Below the pieces are notes generated by a model that saw nothing but the letters and a program-made list of their open reading frames with translations, had not been told where the DNA came from and made no database searches. From NCBI GenBank assembly GCA_965368785.1, contig CBDUOG010000044.1, positions 1-15,081 of the forward strand: a stretch of 15,081 bases of DNA. Reading direction: 5' to 3'. The stretch is from Silanimonas sp965368785. Lineage in GTDB: Bacteria; Pseudomonadota; Gammaproteobacteria; Xanthomonadales; Xanthomonadaceae. Below are positions 8,059-15,081 of the stretch, piece by piece. The translations under genes and the position numbers were made by a program. Positions within the stretch are counted from its first letter, which is position 1, and the number at the start of each line of letters is the position of its first letter.

Positions 8059-9363
8059 ATGGATGACTCGCGTGCCTCGGAATCGCTACCGCGCAAGCTC
8101 GGGTTTTTCGGCTTGTGGCTGCTGGTCGTCAATGGATTGGTGGGCGCCGGAATATTTGGACTGCCGGCCGGCGCTGCAGCCTTGGCTGGCACATACAGCC
8201 CCTTAATATTCGTGCTGTGTGCGTTATTAATACTGCCGGTCATGCTGTGTCTGGCCGAGCTGGCTTCTTACTACAACGCAACAGGCGGGCCGATCCGATA
8301 TGTGACCGATGCCTTCGGCCGCTTTGCCGGCTTCCAGGTTGGCTGGGTGTTTTACATTGCCCGCTTAATTGCGTTCTCTGCTAATAGCGTTTTACTTGTC
8401 GATAGCCTAGCTTTTTTCTGGCCCGAGGCCGGGCAGGGACCGGGGCGCTTGCTTGCCCTCGCACTTATTTGCGGATCGCTGACGATAATTAATGTGCTGG
8501 GAACAGTCAGTTCGATCCGGGCACTGTCAGCCTTTACGGCGGTTAAGTTTTTGGTGCTATTCGGTTTGGTGATTGCTGCGATCAGCCAGTTCAACTTGCC
8601 TAGTCAAAGTGTGTTCAACTCATTGGCTGCCGATCAAATTCAATGGGGCGCGGCGATATTGCTGGTTATTTACGCCTTCGTCGGATTCGAGTCGGCCGTC
8701 GTGCCCGCCGGGGAGTCGATAAATCCGAAGCGGGATATGCCCCGATCACTGATTTTGGGCTTGGCCGTGGTCACCGTGCTGTATGTGTCTATCCAGTGGG
8801 TCAGCGTGCAATTTTTGCCGGGCCTCGGAGTATCACCCAGTCCCCTGTTGGACTTAGCAAAAGTGTTGTTCGGGCCAGTCGCTGCGATTGTCGTGATGCT
8901 TGGCGTGACGGCTTCGATCGGCGGCAATCTAATTAATTCGATGTACACCGCTCCGCGACTGACCTACGCACTGGCACGTGATCGCGATCTACCGGATTGG
9001 TTTGCTACTGTGCATGAGCGTTTGCTGACGCCGGCCAATTCAATTGTTTTCTATGGCCTGGCAGCTTTTATATTTGCCGCATTTGGCACATTCATCTGGT
9101 TGGCGGCAGCGACCGTTCTTGCACGCTTAGTGGTCTATGTCATGTCCTGCGCCACGGTACCGGTGCTCAGGCCACGGAATACTGGCGCGGATCGGTTTGT
9201 GTTGGCAGGTGGATATTCGATTCCGGTGCTGGCAATCGCTGCATGCCTTTGGTTACTTTTTCAAGTCAGTCTCGACTCATTCGTGTTGACCGCTGCGCTT
9301 ATTGGACTGGGCAGTTTGTTGTATGCCTTCAGTAAATGGCGAGCGGTACGCGACAACGCCTAA
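8059..9363 (+). CDS. APC superfamily amino acid permease
   Basis: Integral inner-membrane transporter of 434 aa, most likely a proton- or substrate-coupled amino acid or amine carrier. Hydropathy by eye suggests about 12 membrane helices. Helix 1 carries the broken-helix substrate motif GLVGAGIFG (26-34), followed by an APC-typical segment (ELASYYNATGGPIRYVTDAFG, from residue 66). The equivalent helix 6 motif is YAFVGFES (204-211), followed by GESINPKRDMPRS, the conserved cytoplasmic loop of this family. The substrate cannot be predicted. The ATG at 8059 is the only ATG/GTG/TTG start between the upstream in-frame stop (8014-8016) and helix 1, although its Shine-Dalgarno is weak, so low or regulated translation is possible. 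Its TAA overlaps the stop of the convergent DMT transporter gene. Confidence 0.93.
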   Translation: MDDSRASESLPRKLGFFGLWLLVVNGLVGAGIFGLPAGAAALAGTYSPLIFVLCALLILPVMLCLAELASYYNATGGPIRYVTDAFGRFAGFQVGWVFYIARLIAFSANSVLLVDSLAFFWPEAGQGPGRLLALALICGSLTIINVLGTVSSIRALSAFTAVKFLVLFGLVIAAISQFNLPSQSVFNSLAADQIQWGAAILLVIYAFVGFESAVVPAGESINPKRDMPRSLILGLAVVTVLYVSIQWVSVQFLPGLGVSPSPLLDLAKVLFGPVAAIVVMLGVTASIGGNLINSMYTAPRLTYALARDRDLPDWFATVHERLLTPANSIVFYGLAAFIFAAFGTFIWLAAATVLARLVVYVMSCATVPVLRPRNTGADRFVLAGGYSIPVLAIAACLWLLFQVSLDSFVLTAALIGLGSLLYAFSKWRAVRDNA

Positions 9364-10274
9364 TTAGCTTCGCCTGCCCGGCGTTCGGATTCGCGCGCGA
9401 GCACTGCTTCGCGATGTGCGATGTACAAGTTCGAAAGGAATATTACGATCGCCCCCACGACCAACCACGTTGTTAGTGCCTCGTCGAATAGCAGCATGCC
9501 AAATACAGCGACGATGGGCACCTGTAAAAAGCTAACTGAAGTGAGCATGGACGCGTCAGCCATTTTGAGCGCGCGGGTCCAAAACCAGTGACCGCCTGTT
9601 CCCAAACCGCCAGCCGCAATAATCCACAGCCAGGTCCAGCCGGTGGGCATTGTCCATACGAATAGGGCAGGTACTAGGCTCATCGGAATCCAGATAAGCG
9701 TGGTCCAGACAACGATGGCATCGGGTCGTTCGGTGCGCGAAAGAATTTTTATGCTGACCGTCACGATTGCGCTCATTACCGCGGCGAGCAGCGCTGCCAG
9801 GGTGTTGGCGTCGAACTGGTTTCCGGCCGGCTGCATGATGATCAGCACGCCGGCAAAGCCTAAGGCAACCGCAATCCAGCGGCGGATTTTTACGATCTCG
9901 CCTAAAAACAATACGGCCATGATGGTTATAAACAGGGGTGTTGAGTAGCTGATCGTGACGGCCTGTGCCAGGGGTAGGTGAGCAATGGCCCAAAACCCGG
10001 CGAGCATTCCAACGATGCCAATCAGGCAGCGACCGATATACAGATGGATGCGATCGGTGCGCAAAATCCGGACGCCGTGCGTCATCAGAATAGGCAACGT
10101 AAACATAAAGCCAAATAAATTCCGAAAGAACGCCACTTCAAAGGCGTGCAGCTCTTGTGTAGCCAGACGAATAGTCACCGCCATGCAGGCAAACATACAG
10201 GTGCTGGCAAACATCATGATCGCCGCTCTGGCGACCGTTGTTTGCATCAACGAGCCGAGTTTTTCAGTGGGCAC
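9360..10274 (-). CDS. DMT superfamily (EamA) transporter
   Basis: Inner-membrane permease of 304 aa with two repeated EamA domains (about 14-145 and 160-288) and about ten hydrophobic helices, as in RhaT/YdcZ-like drug/metabolite transporters. Signature pieces are FEVAFFRNLFGF in the first repeat, YSTPLFITIMAVLFLGE closing it, and SFLQVPIVAVFGMLLFDE in the second. The substrate is unknown; relatives export amino acids, nucleosides or other metabolites. The start is GTG at 10274, inside the end of murB (11-base overlap), with AAGGA about six bases upstream. An in-frame ATG at codon 10 lacks a ribosome site and is less likely. It is the last gene of the pyrD-murB operon and is probably translationally coupled to murB. 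Its TAG overlaps the permease stop on the opposite strand. Confidence 0.93.
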   Translation of the reverse strand: MPTEKLGSLMQTTVARAAIMMFASTCMFACMAVTIRLATQELHAFEVAFFRNLFGFMFTLPILMTHGVRILRTDRIHLYIGRCLIGIVGMLAGFWAIAHLPLAQAVTISYSTPLFITIMAVLFLGEIVKIRRWIAVALGFAGVLIIMQPAGNQFDANTLAALLAAVMSAIVTVSIKILSRTERPDAIVVWTTLIWIPMSLVPALFVWTMPTGWTWLWIIAAGGLGTGGHWFWTRALKMADASMLTSVSFLQVPIVAVFGMLLFDEALTTWLVVGAIVIFLSNLYIAHREAVLARESERRAGEAN

Positions 10275-11319
10275 TGATTTCCTTTGAATCGCTACCGATA
10301 ATGCGCGGCTCAGGCTCGAGATTGATACCGAACTTTTCGGAGACAGAGCTCATAATTCGCTTAGCCAGATTCAAAATGTCAGATCCAGAGGCGTTGCCGT
10401 GATTTACTAAGACCAGAGAATGCTGCGCCGATACGCCCGCATCGCCCTCACGATAGCCCTTCCAGCCGGCCTGCTCAATCAACCAGGCGGCGGAAATTTT
10501 TCGTTGGCTCTCGTCACCCGCTGCGAATACCGGCAGATCGGCGAATTTTGTTTTCATCGCTTCGGCAGCCTCGGTGGCGATTTGCGGGTTCTTAAAAAAG
10601 CTTCCGGCATTGCCAATGAACGTAGGATTCGGAAGCTTTCGCGATCGGATTCGGGAAATCGCCTCTGCAACGTGTGTTGGTCGCGGATGCGACACTCCCA
10701 TCGCGTTTAGTTCTTCAATAACGCCGGCGTAGTGCAGCCGCAGTTCGCGCTGACGCGGTAGTCGAAAATTTACCGCAGTAATAATCCGACGCTCGAGGTC
10801 TTGCTTAAAGACACTGTCGCGGTAAGAGAATTCGCAGTCGCTTTGCTGGATCTTTCGTGCTTGCCCGGTGCTGCGATCAAATACTTCAACCGACTCGATA
10901 AATTCAGCGACTTCGGCGCCGTAAGCGCCGATGTTCTGTATAGGGCATGCACCTACGGTGCCGGGAATCAGCGCCATATTCTCAAGACCGCTAAATCCTT
11001 TGCCGACGCTCCAATGCACCAAATCATTCCAGACGACCCCGGCATCTGCCCGGACCATGGCGGTATCGCCATCGTCGTCAACGACGGCGATTTGCGAGCA
11101 GGTCATACACAGGGTGAGGCCGGGCACGTCGCCGGCCAGCAAGATGTTGCTACCTTCGCCCAAAACCAATAGCGGCATACTCTGCACCCAGGGCTGTGCC
11201 ATGAGCTCGGGTAATGCTTCAGCAGCGCGAACATCGGCCATCAGCTCTGCAGTGGCAGACACGCGAAAGGTATTGCGACCCTGCAAAGAGACTTGCTCAG
11301 CGAGCCGGAACCCACTCAC
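10264..11319 (-). CDS. murB: UDP-N-acetylenolpyruvoylglucosamine reductase (type I)
   Basis: FAD-dependent enzyme that reduces UDP-GlcNAc-enolpyruvate to UDP-MurNAc with NADPH, the second committed step of peptidoglycan precursor synthesis in the cytoplasm. At 351 aa it is the E. coli-like type I form. The FAD-binding part shows VLGEGSN (52-58) and NMALIPGTVGACPIQNIGAY (114-133). Active-site residues by family pattern are R167 (SYRDS), proton donor S240 (IGNAGSFFKNP) and the Glu in LEPEPR (335/337). The extra loop YAGVIEEL is typical of type I. Translation starts at GTG, which overlaps the pyrD stop as GTGA (11316-11319); GAAGG lies about nine bases upstream. Its own TGA lies inside the start region of the DMT gene. 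Expression is therefore likely tied to pyrD. Confidence 0.97.
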   Translation of the reverse strand: MSGFRLAEQVSLQGRNTFRVSATAELMADVRAAEALPELMAQPWVQSMPLLVLGEGSNILLAGDVPGLTLCMTCSQIAVVDDDGDTAMVRADAGVVWNDLVHWSVGKGFSGLENMALIPGTVGACPIQNIGAYGAEVAEFIESVEVFDRSTGQARKIQQSDCEFSYRDSVFKQDLERRIITAVNFRLPRQRELRLHYAGVIEELNAMGVSHPRPTHVAEAISRIRSRKLPNPTFIGNAGSFFKNPQIATEAAEAMKTKFADLPVFAAGDESQRKISAAWLIEQAGWKGYREGDAGVSAQHSLVLVNHGNASGSDILNLAKRIMSSVSEKFGINLEPEPRIIGSDSKEISAH

Positions 11320-12368
11320 TTTGCAATGCCTTCGCGGCGTCGGCGGATCGCCTCTATGGATTCCTTAATCAGGTCGGGACCTCGATAAATTAAACCGGAG
11401 TAGACCTGAACCAAATTGGCGCCTGCAGCGACTTTCGCTGCCGCATCGGCTCCCGACAAAATTCCGCCGACACCGATAATCGGGATGCTGTCATCTAAAC
11501 GGCTGCGCAAACGGCGCAACACGGATGTGGACAACTCATACAGGGGCCTGCCGGATAGTCCGCCCGACTCCTTTTGCAACGGATGGCCGACCAGCGCATA
11601 GCGCTCAATGGTTGTATTTGTTGCGACGATGCCATCGACTTTTAAATCGTTGAATACCTTGGCCATTGTGTCGATTCCAACCTGATCGAGATCGGGCGCA
11701 ATTTTGACCAGAAATGGCACGCGTCTGTTGTGCTGCGCGCTGAGGAATTCTTGCGCATCTCGCAATTTCATTATCAGCATGCGCAAGGCAATTTCATTTT
11801 GCAGGTCGCGTAGGCCGGCAGTATTCGGCGAAGAGATATTTATCGTAATGTAATCGGCAAGGCGGTAAACCCGGCGCAGACAGTAAAGATAGTCCTCGAC
11901 CGCCGATTCATTTGGCGTGTCTTTATTCTTACCGATGTTAATGCCGAGTAGGGTTCTGCGCTGGCTCTCGCGGAAAAAACGCGAAGCTTCAACGTTGCGA
12001 ACCAATTGTTCCACACCCTGATTATTGAATCCGAGCCGATTAATAACGGCATCGTGTTCAGCAATTCGGAACATCCGTGGTTTGGGATTGCCCGGTTGGG
12101 CCTTTGGCGTAATTGTACCGATCTCGATGAATCCAAAACCCAACATAGCCAGCGCGTCGATGTATGCGCCATTTTTGTCCAGACCGGCGGCCAACCCGAC
12201 TGGATTACTAAATTGCAGCCCGAATGCTTTCGTCGGCAGTGGTTTGGGTCGATCAACTAAATACTTAAGCACGCCTGTTCGGTGCGCTGCATTAAGCGTC
12301 GCAAGCGTGACGCCATGGGCGCGCTCAGCATCGAGAGCAAATAATAGGGGGCGTAAAAAGGAATACAT
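11316..12368 (-). CDS. pyrD: dihydroorotate dehydrogenase (quinone), class 2
   Basis: Membrane-associated FMN enzyme that oxidises dihydroorotate to orotate with respiratory quinone in de novo pyrimidine synthesis. The 350-aa length and the N-terminal amphipathic helix (MYSFLRPLLFALDAERAH) mark it as class 2. FMN and substrate motifs include GLAAGLDKNG (58-67), RLGFNNQG (111-118), GINIGKNKDT (142-151), TINISSPNTAGLRDLQ (175-190, with the serine base at S179/S180), KIAPDL (222-227), VATNTT (248-253) and IGVGGI (298-303). The start agrees with E. coli PyrD; the bases before it (CAGG directly abutting the ATG) give no well-spaced ribosome site. It heads the overlapping pyrD-murB-DMT operon and is preceded by a 121-base gap after the DUF4190 gene. 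Confidence 0.98.
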   Translation of the reverse strand: MYSFLRPLLFALDAERAHGVTLATLNAAHRTGVLKYLVDRPKPLPTKAFGLQFSNPVGLAAGLDKNGAYIDALAMLGFGFIEIGTITPKAQPGNPKPRMFRIAEHDAVINRLGFNNQGVEQLVRNVEASRFFRESQRRTLLGINIGKNKDTPNESAVEDYLYCLRRVYRLADYITINISSPNTAGLRDLQNEIALRMLIMKLRDAQEFLSAQHNRRVPFLVKIAPDLDQVGIDTMAKVFNDLKVDGIVATNTTIERYALVGHPLQKESGGLSGRPLYELSTSVLRRLRSRLDDSIPIIGVGGILSGADAAAKVAAGANLVQVYSGLIYRGPDLIKESIEAIRRRREGIAK

Positions 12369-12489
12369 CCTGTAAGACCAGCAATTTTATCTAAACGAGA
12401 GCAACCGCAAACGCGATTGCCAGAGTGTGAATGATCTCAAGCTTTATAGGGTCAAACAAGTAAGTTGGTGTGCGGTCGGATGGATCACG
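12369..12489 (-). promoter_or_regulatory. intergenic region with weak candidate promoter for pyrD operon
   Basis: This 121-base gap between DUF4190 and pyrD is the obvious place for the pyrD operon promoter. On the minus strand TAAAAT (12384-12389) is a good -10 match. A poor -35, TTTGCG (12406-12411), lies 16 bases further upstream. If real, the leader would be only about ten bases. No hairpin terminator is seen, so readthrough from DUF4190 is also possible. Confidence 0.25.
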
Positions 12490-12798
12490 TCAAGCCGCAG
12501 CGACTAGTCCCAGAAAGCCGAAGAACAGCACCAGCAAAAAGAACGCCAAAATACATATGCCGATCATCAGATAGCCCAGGATAATACCGGCTACTGCCAT
12601 GCCATCACCGTCGAGCTGCGGATTGGAACGAATTTCGGCACGCGCCATATGGCCTAGAACAACAGCAACGATAGACGCCAGAAATGGCAGAAAAACCCAG
12701 CCCAGAATGCCCAGAACCAGACTCGCAATGGCCAGCCCGCTGGTTGATTGTGGCGCGGTGATCGGCGGATTACTCGGGTTTTGGATTTCTGGTTCCAT
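12490..12798 (-). CDS. DUF4190 domain small membrane protein
   Basis: A 102-aa protein of unknown function. A polar, Pro/Asn-rich N-terminus (1-19) precedes the DUF4190 pattern: SGLAIASLVLGILGW, then a hydrophobic segment ending GHMARAEI, then a polar loop with GDGMAVAGIILGY, then a second long hydrophobic segment to the C-terminus. This gives two or three membrane spans. DUF4190 proteins are inner-membrane proteins with no established biochemical role. AAGGA lies about nine bases before the ATG. It is 41 bases downstream of the exported-protein gene on the same strand and may share its transcript. Confidence 0.88.
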   Translation of the reverse strand: MEPEIQNPSNPPITAPQSTSGLAIASLVLGILGWVFLPFLASIVAVVLGHMARAEIRSNPQLDGDGMAVAGIILGYLMIGICILAFFLLVLFFGFLGLVAAA

Positions 12799-12839
12799 CA
12801 GGTATTTCCTTGATCTAGGTACTTTAATTTCTGGTCAGC

Positions 12840-13406
12840 TTAGTCGACGAGGGTTTGGCGGGTCGGTATTCGATCCGATAGGCGCTCTACAAAGGATGAC
12901 ATGTTGTATGGTTCGGCCTGAAACAGCTCGAAAGATCGTCCGTTATCGAGAGTTATCTCGGCTCGATAAATTCTGTGCTCCCGCCCCAGAAACATCCATG
13001 AACTGCAGACCTCACCACGCACGATCGGACATGGCTCAGTACTAGCCTGCCATGAGTTGCGCCGAAAACCCGCATCGGAAAGGTTCTGCCCGGGGTTGTT
13101 ATCGTCGATCAACACAATGGGTGTTGGTCCGGTGACATCTTCAATCAGCACCCTGACCGGTTTATCACCACCGCGAAACTCCAGAGAAAATTGATCGACA
13201 ATTTGCATCGGATTAGTGTCCAGCTGCGTCTCAAAACTCGACGTGGTCCAGCTGATACTGTCGACCGATTGCCGGGCCGGTAAATCACCGTTTAACTCCT
13301 GTTCAAACGTCCGTCCATCACCGGTCGTCATTTCTCTTTCAGCGGCCCAGGCAACCGTCGCAATTGCGACGGCAGCAGTAAGAGTCAGAATTGACTTAAC
13401 GTTCAT
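12840..13406 (-). CDS. hypothetical exported protein
   Basis: I do not recognise this 188-aa protein. It has a clear Sec signal peptide (MNVKSILTLTAAVAIATVAWA, likely cleavage after AWA at residue 21), giving a periplasmic or secreted product of about 167 aa. The mature part is polar and beta-rich by composition, with no membrane segment and only two cysteines (C126 and C134), which could form one disulfide. An internal stretch (residues 82-104) alternates charged and hydrophobic residues like a beta sandwich. GAGGG, five bases before the ATG, overlaps the stop region of the ALDH7 gene nine bases away, so the two are very likely co-transcribed and possibly translationally coupled. The context does not indicate a function. 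Confidence 0.85.
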   Translation of the reverse strand: MNVKSILTLTAAVAIATVAWAAEREMTTGDGRTFEQELNGDLPARQSVDSISWTTSSFETQLDTNPMQIVDQFSLEFRGGDKPVRVLIEDVTGPTPIVLIDDNNPGQNLSDAGFRRNSWQASTEPCPIVRGEVCSSWMFLGREHRIYRAEITLDNGRSFELFQAEPYNMSSFVERLSDRIPTRQTLVD

Positions 13407-13415
13407 GGAAAACCC

Positions 13416-14948
13416 TCAAAAATCGAACTTGATGCCTTGTGCCAGCGGCAGTGCATCGGTGTAATTGATCGTGTTGGTTTGACGTCGCATGTATGCCTTC
13501 CATGCGTCCGAGCCGGATTCGCGACCGCCGCCGGTTTCTTTTTCGCCACCAAATGCGCCGCCAATTTCGGCGCCCGAAGTGCCAATATTCACGTTAGCGA
13601 TGCCGCAATCTGAGCCGGCGGCGCACAGGAATGCTTCACTCGCTCTTACATTATTGGTGAAGATCGATGAGCTCAGGCCTTGAGGTACCGCGTTTTGCAT
13701 GGCAATTGCTTCGTCGAGCGTTTTAAAACTCATCACATAGAGAATCGGTGCAAAGGTTTCGGTTTGGATTATCTCCGCGCTATTGCTCAAGCCATCCACG
13801 ATTGTCGGATGGACGAAGTTGCCCGGGCCGTCAACTTTGCTGCCACCGGTCAAGATTTTTCCGCCAGCAGCTTTCGCTTTCTCTACGGCGCTAAGGAAGT
13901 TTTGAACCGATGACGGATCGTTGAGAGGCCCCATCAGCGTGCTGGCGTCGGTCGGGTCGCCGATGCGCTTTTCAACCTGCTTGTAGGCAGTAACTAATGA
14001 GTTAACTACTTGCTCTTTGATCGACTCGTGAACAAACAGGCGGCGGGTTGTCGTGCAGCGCTGGCCGGCGGTGCCCACAGCACCAAACACAATGGCTGGA
14101 ATCGCAATTTTCAGATCTGCAGTTTCATCAACAATGATGGCATTGTTGCCACCCAGCTCCAGCAGCGAGCGGCCCATGCGATGTGCGACGCGCTCGCCAA
14201 CCATGCGCCCGACACGAGTCGAGCCGGTAAAGCTGATCAGCGGAATGCGGTGATCGTCGACAAATTGTTGGGCCAATTCAGTGCCCGCATCATTGAACAA
14301 GAAGAACAGGTCCGGAAAGCCCGCTTTGTTCAGCGCTTCGTTGCAGATCTTCATGGAAGCAATTGCGCAGTACGGAGTCTTCGGCGATGGCTTCCAGATA
14401 CAGATGTCGCCGCACACGGCGGCCACGAATGCATTCCATGCCCAAACGGCAACCGGGAAATTAAACGCGCTGATAATGCCGACAATGCCCAGCGGATGCC
14501 ATTGCTCGTACATCCGGTGTCCCGGGCGTTCTGAGTGCATGGTTAAACCGTAAAGCTGGCGAGACAGACCGACCGCGAATTCGCCGATATCAATCATCTC
14601 CTGAACTTCACCGTCGCCCTCGGGCTTGATTTTGCCCATCTCCAGCGCAACCAGTGTGCCGAGCTTGTCTTTGTGCGTACGCAGGGCATCGGCACACAGA
14701 CGAATGGCTTCACCGCGGCGCGGAGCGGGGGTCGTGCGCCAGATTTTCAGCGCGGCTTGCGCGCGCTCCATAATTTTGTCGTAATCGGCCGCGCTGCTCG
14801 CGTGAACCTTGCCGATAAGCTCGCCGGTGGCCGGATTAACGGACTCAATAACACCCGCGCCACGGGTCTTACTCCACTCGCCATTGCCAAGATAAGTGCC
14901 TGATTCTTCGGCGGAAAGTCCGAGGGATGTAAGTACCGGATGTGTCAT
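13416..14948 (-). CDS. ALDH7-type aldehyde dehydrogenase (aminoadipate semialdehyde / piperidine-6-carboxylate dehydrogenase)
   Basis: NAD+-dependent dehydrogenase of 510 aa, closely patterned on the ALDH7 (antiquitin) family, which oxidises 2-aminoadipate 6-semialdehyde (in equilibrium with piperidine-6-carboxylate) to 2-aminoadipate in lysine catabolism; some members act on other aldehydes such as betaine aldehyde. Catalytic residues are N163 (SAFNFP), K186 (IWKPSPK), E264 (LLELGG), nucleophile C298 (GTAGQRCTT) and E397 (TETFAP). The ALDH7 hallmarks are NIGTSGAEIGGAFGGEKETGGGRESGSDAWK (455-484, cited in shortened form as IGTSGAEIGGAFGGEK) and the C-terminus INYTDALPLAQGIKFDF. AGGAG lies seven bases before the ATG. 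No other lysine-degradation gene is in the window, so the physiological substrate is inferred from family only. It lies just behind a tRNA-Arg gene and ahead of the exported-protein gene. Confidence 0.95.
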   Translation of the reverse strand: MTHPVLTSLGLSAEESGTYLGNGEWSKTRGAGVIESVNPATGELIGKVHASSAADYDKIMERAQAALKIWRTTPAPRRGEAIRLCADALRTHKDKLGTLVALEMGKIKPEGDGEVQEMIDIGEFAVGLSRQLYGLTMHSERPGHRMYEQWHPLGIVGIISAFNFPVAVWAWNAFVAAVCGDICIWKPSPKTPYCAIASMKICNEALNKAGFPDLFFLFNDAGTELAQQFVDDHRIPLISFTGSTRVGRMVGERVAHRMGRSLLELGGNNAIIVDETADLKIAIPAIVFGAVGTAGQRCTTTRRLFVHESIKEQVVNSLVTAYKQVEKRIGDPTDASTLMGPLNDPSSVQNFLSAVEKAKAAGGKILTGGSKVDGPGNFVHPTIVDGLSNSAEIIQTETFAPILYVMSFKTLDEAIAMQNAVPQGLSSSIFTNNVRASEAFLCAAGSDCGIANVNIGTSGAEIGGAFGGEKETGGGRESGSDAWKAYMRRQTNTINYTDALPLAQGIKFDF

Positions 14949-14975
14949 GGAGTGCTCCTGAAAAATAACAAAAGA

Positions 14976-14998
14976 AAATGTGGCGCCAATCGAGCGCC
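14976..14998 (-). terminator. possible terminator after tRNA-Arg
   Basis: On the minus strand GGCGC (14998-14994) pairs with GCGCC (14986-14982) across a seven-base loop, followed by ACATTTTCTTTTG. The five-pair GC-rich stem and broken T-run are consistent with a modest rho-independent terminator for the tRNA transcript. The remaining roughly 30 bases before the ALDH7 ATG leave little room for a separate promoter, so readthrough into ALDH7 is possible. Confidence 0.4.
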
Positions 14999-15006
14999 GC
15001 AGATTT

Positions 15007-15081
15007 TGGCGACCCCGGCGCGATTCGAACGCACGACCTTCCCCTTAGGAGGGGGACGCTCTATCCAGCTGAGCTACGGGG
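15007..15081 (-). tRNA. tRNA-Arg (anticodon CCT), 5' end cut by window edge
   Basis: Reads codon AGG. On the minus strand the cloverleaf is complete except for the first two bases, which lie beyond the right edge. The D stem is GCTC/GAGC, the anticodon stem TCCCC/GGGGA closes a loop CTCCTAA with anticodon CCT (15047-15049), and the T arm is GTGCG-TTCGAAT-CGCGC. The 3' acceptor strand CGGGGTC predicts a 5' end of GACCCCG. Discriminator G and an encoded CCA end at 15007. Confidence 0.96.

Noticed and set aside
7910..8206. 98-aa plus-strand reading frame across the permease start
   Set aside because: It overlaps the first 148 bases of the permease in another frame, has no ribosome site, and its composition (Arg/Trp/Cys-rich) is typical of an out-of-frame shadow.
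10245..10247. ATG at codon 10 as the start of the DMT transporter
   Set aside because: No ribosome site precedes it, whereas the GTG at 10274 has AAGGA at good spacing and fits the overlap pattern of the operon.
14010..14534. 174-aa plus-strand reading frame
   Set aside because: Antisense shadow of the ALDH7 gene, with no family resemblance and no ribosome site.
1..14948. The two aldehyde dehydrogenases as a duplication or as flanks of an inserted segment
   Set aside because: Their catalytic-Cys contexts (SGQSCISVQR versus AGQRCTT) and C-termini belong to different ALDH subfamilies, so they are not recent copies.
1..15081. CRISPR array, insertion sequence, prophage or toxin-antitoxin module
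   Set aside because: No spaced direct repeats, transposase or integrase motifs, or paired small overlapping toxin-like genes are visible on either strand.

Overview
The window (about 15 kb, GC a little above 50%) is a stretch of bacterial chromosome, most likely from a gammaproteobacterium. The evidence is the long IspG form (407 aa), a class 2 quinone-linked PyrD, a type I MurB, a proteobacterial XseA, and a PilZ protein resembling those near type IV pilus and c-di-GMP systems. No phage, IS, CRISPR or secretion cluster is visible. The content is mainly core metabolism plus transport, and coding density is high.

Layout, left to right. (1) Positions 1-2780, minus strand: xseA (exonuclease VII large subunit), then 13 bases later an aldehyde dehydrogenase whose last residues lie off the left edge. 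(2) Positions 2843-5706, plus strand: a 540-aa PilZ-domain protein followed 17 bases later by ispG (isoprenoid MEP pathway). xseA and the PilZ gene diverge from a 62-base gap. (3) Positions 5742-5776: a strong bidirectional terminator between ispG and the convergent M13 metallopeptidase lipoprotein gene (5791-7845, minus). (4) A 213-base divergent region with two inverted repeats separates the peptidase from an APC-type amino acid permease (8059-9363, plus). (5) The permease runs tail-to-tail into a minus-strand series with overlapping stop codons at 9360-9363. That series reads, in transcription order from the right edge: tRNA-Arg(CCT), ALDH7-type semialdehyde dehydrogenase, small exported protein, DUF4190 membrane protein, pyrD, murB, DMT transporter.

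pyrD, murB and the DMT transporter overlap one another (4 and 11 bases; both downstream genes start with GTG) and almost certainly form one translationally coupled operon. It links pyrimidine synthesis, peptidoglycan precursor synthesis and an exporter-type permease. The ALDH7 gene and the exported protein are 9 bases apart and probably co-transcribed, with DUF4190 41 bases further on. The two aldehyde dehydrogenases at the window ends belong to different subfamilies and are not duplicates.

I see no clear evidence of a novel multi-gene system. The items most worth a second look are the PilZ protein with widely separated c-di-GMP motifs upstream of ispG, the inverted repeats in the peptidase/permease gap, and the uncharacterised exported protein behind the ALDH7 gene.
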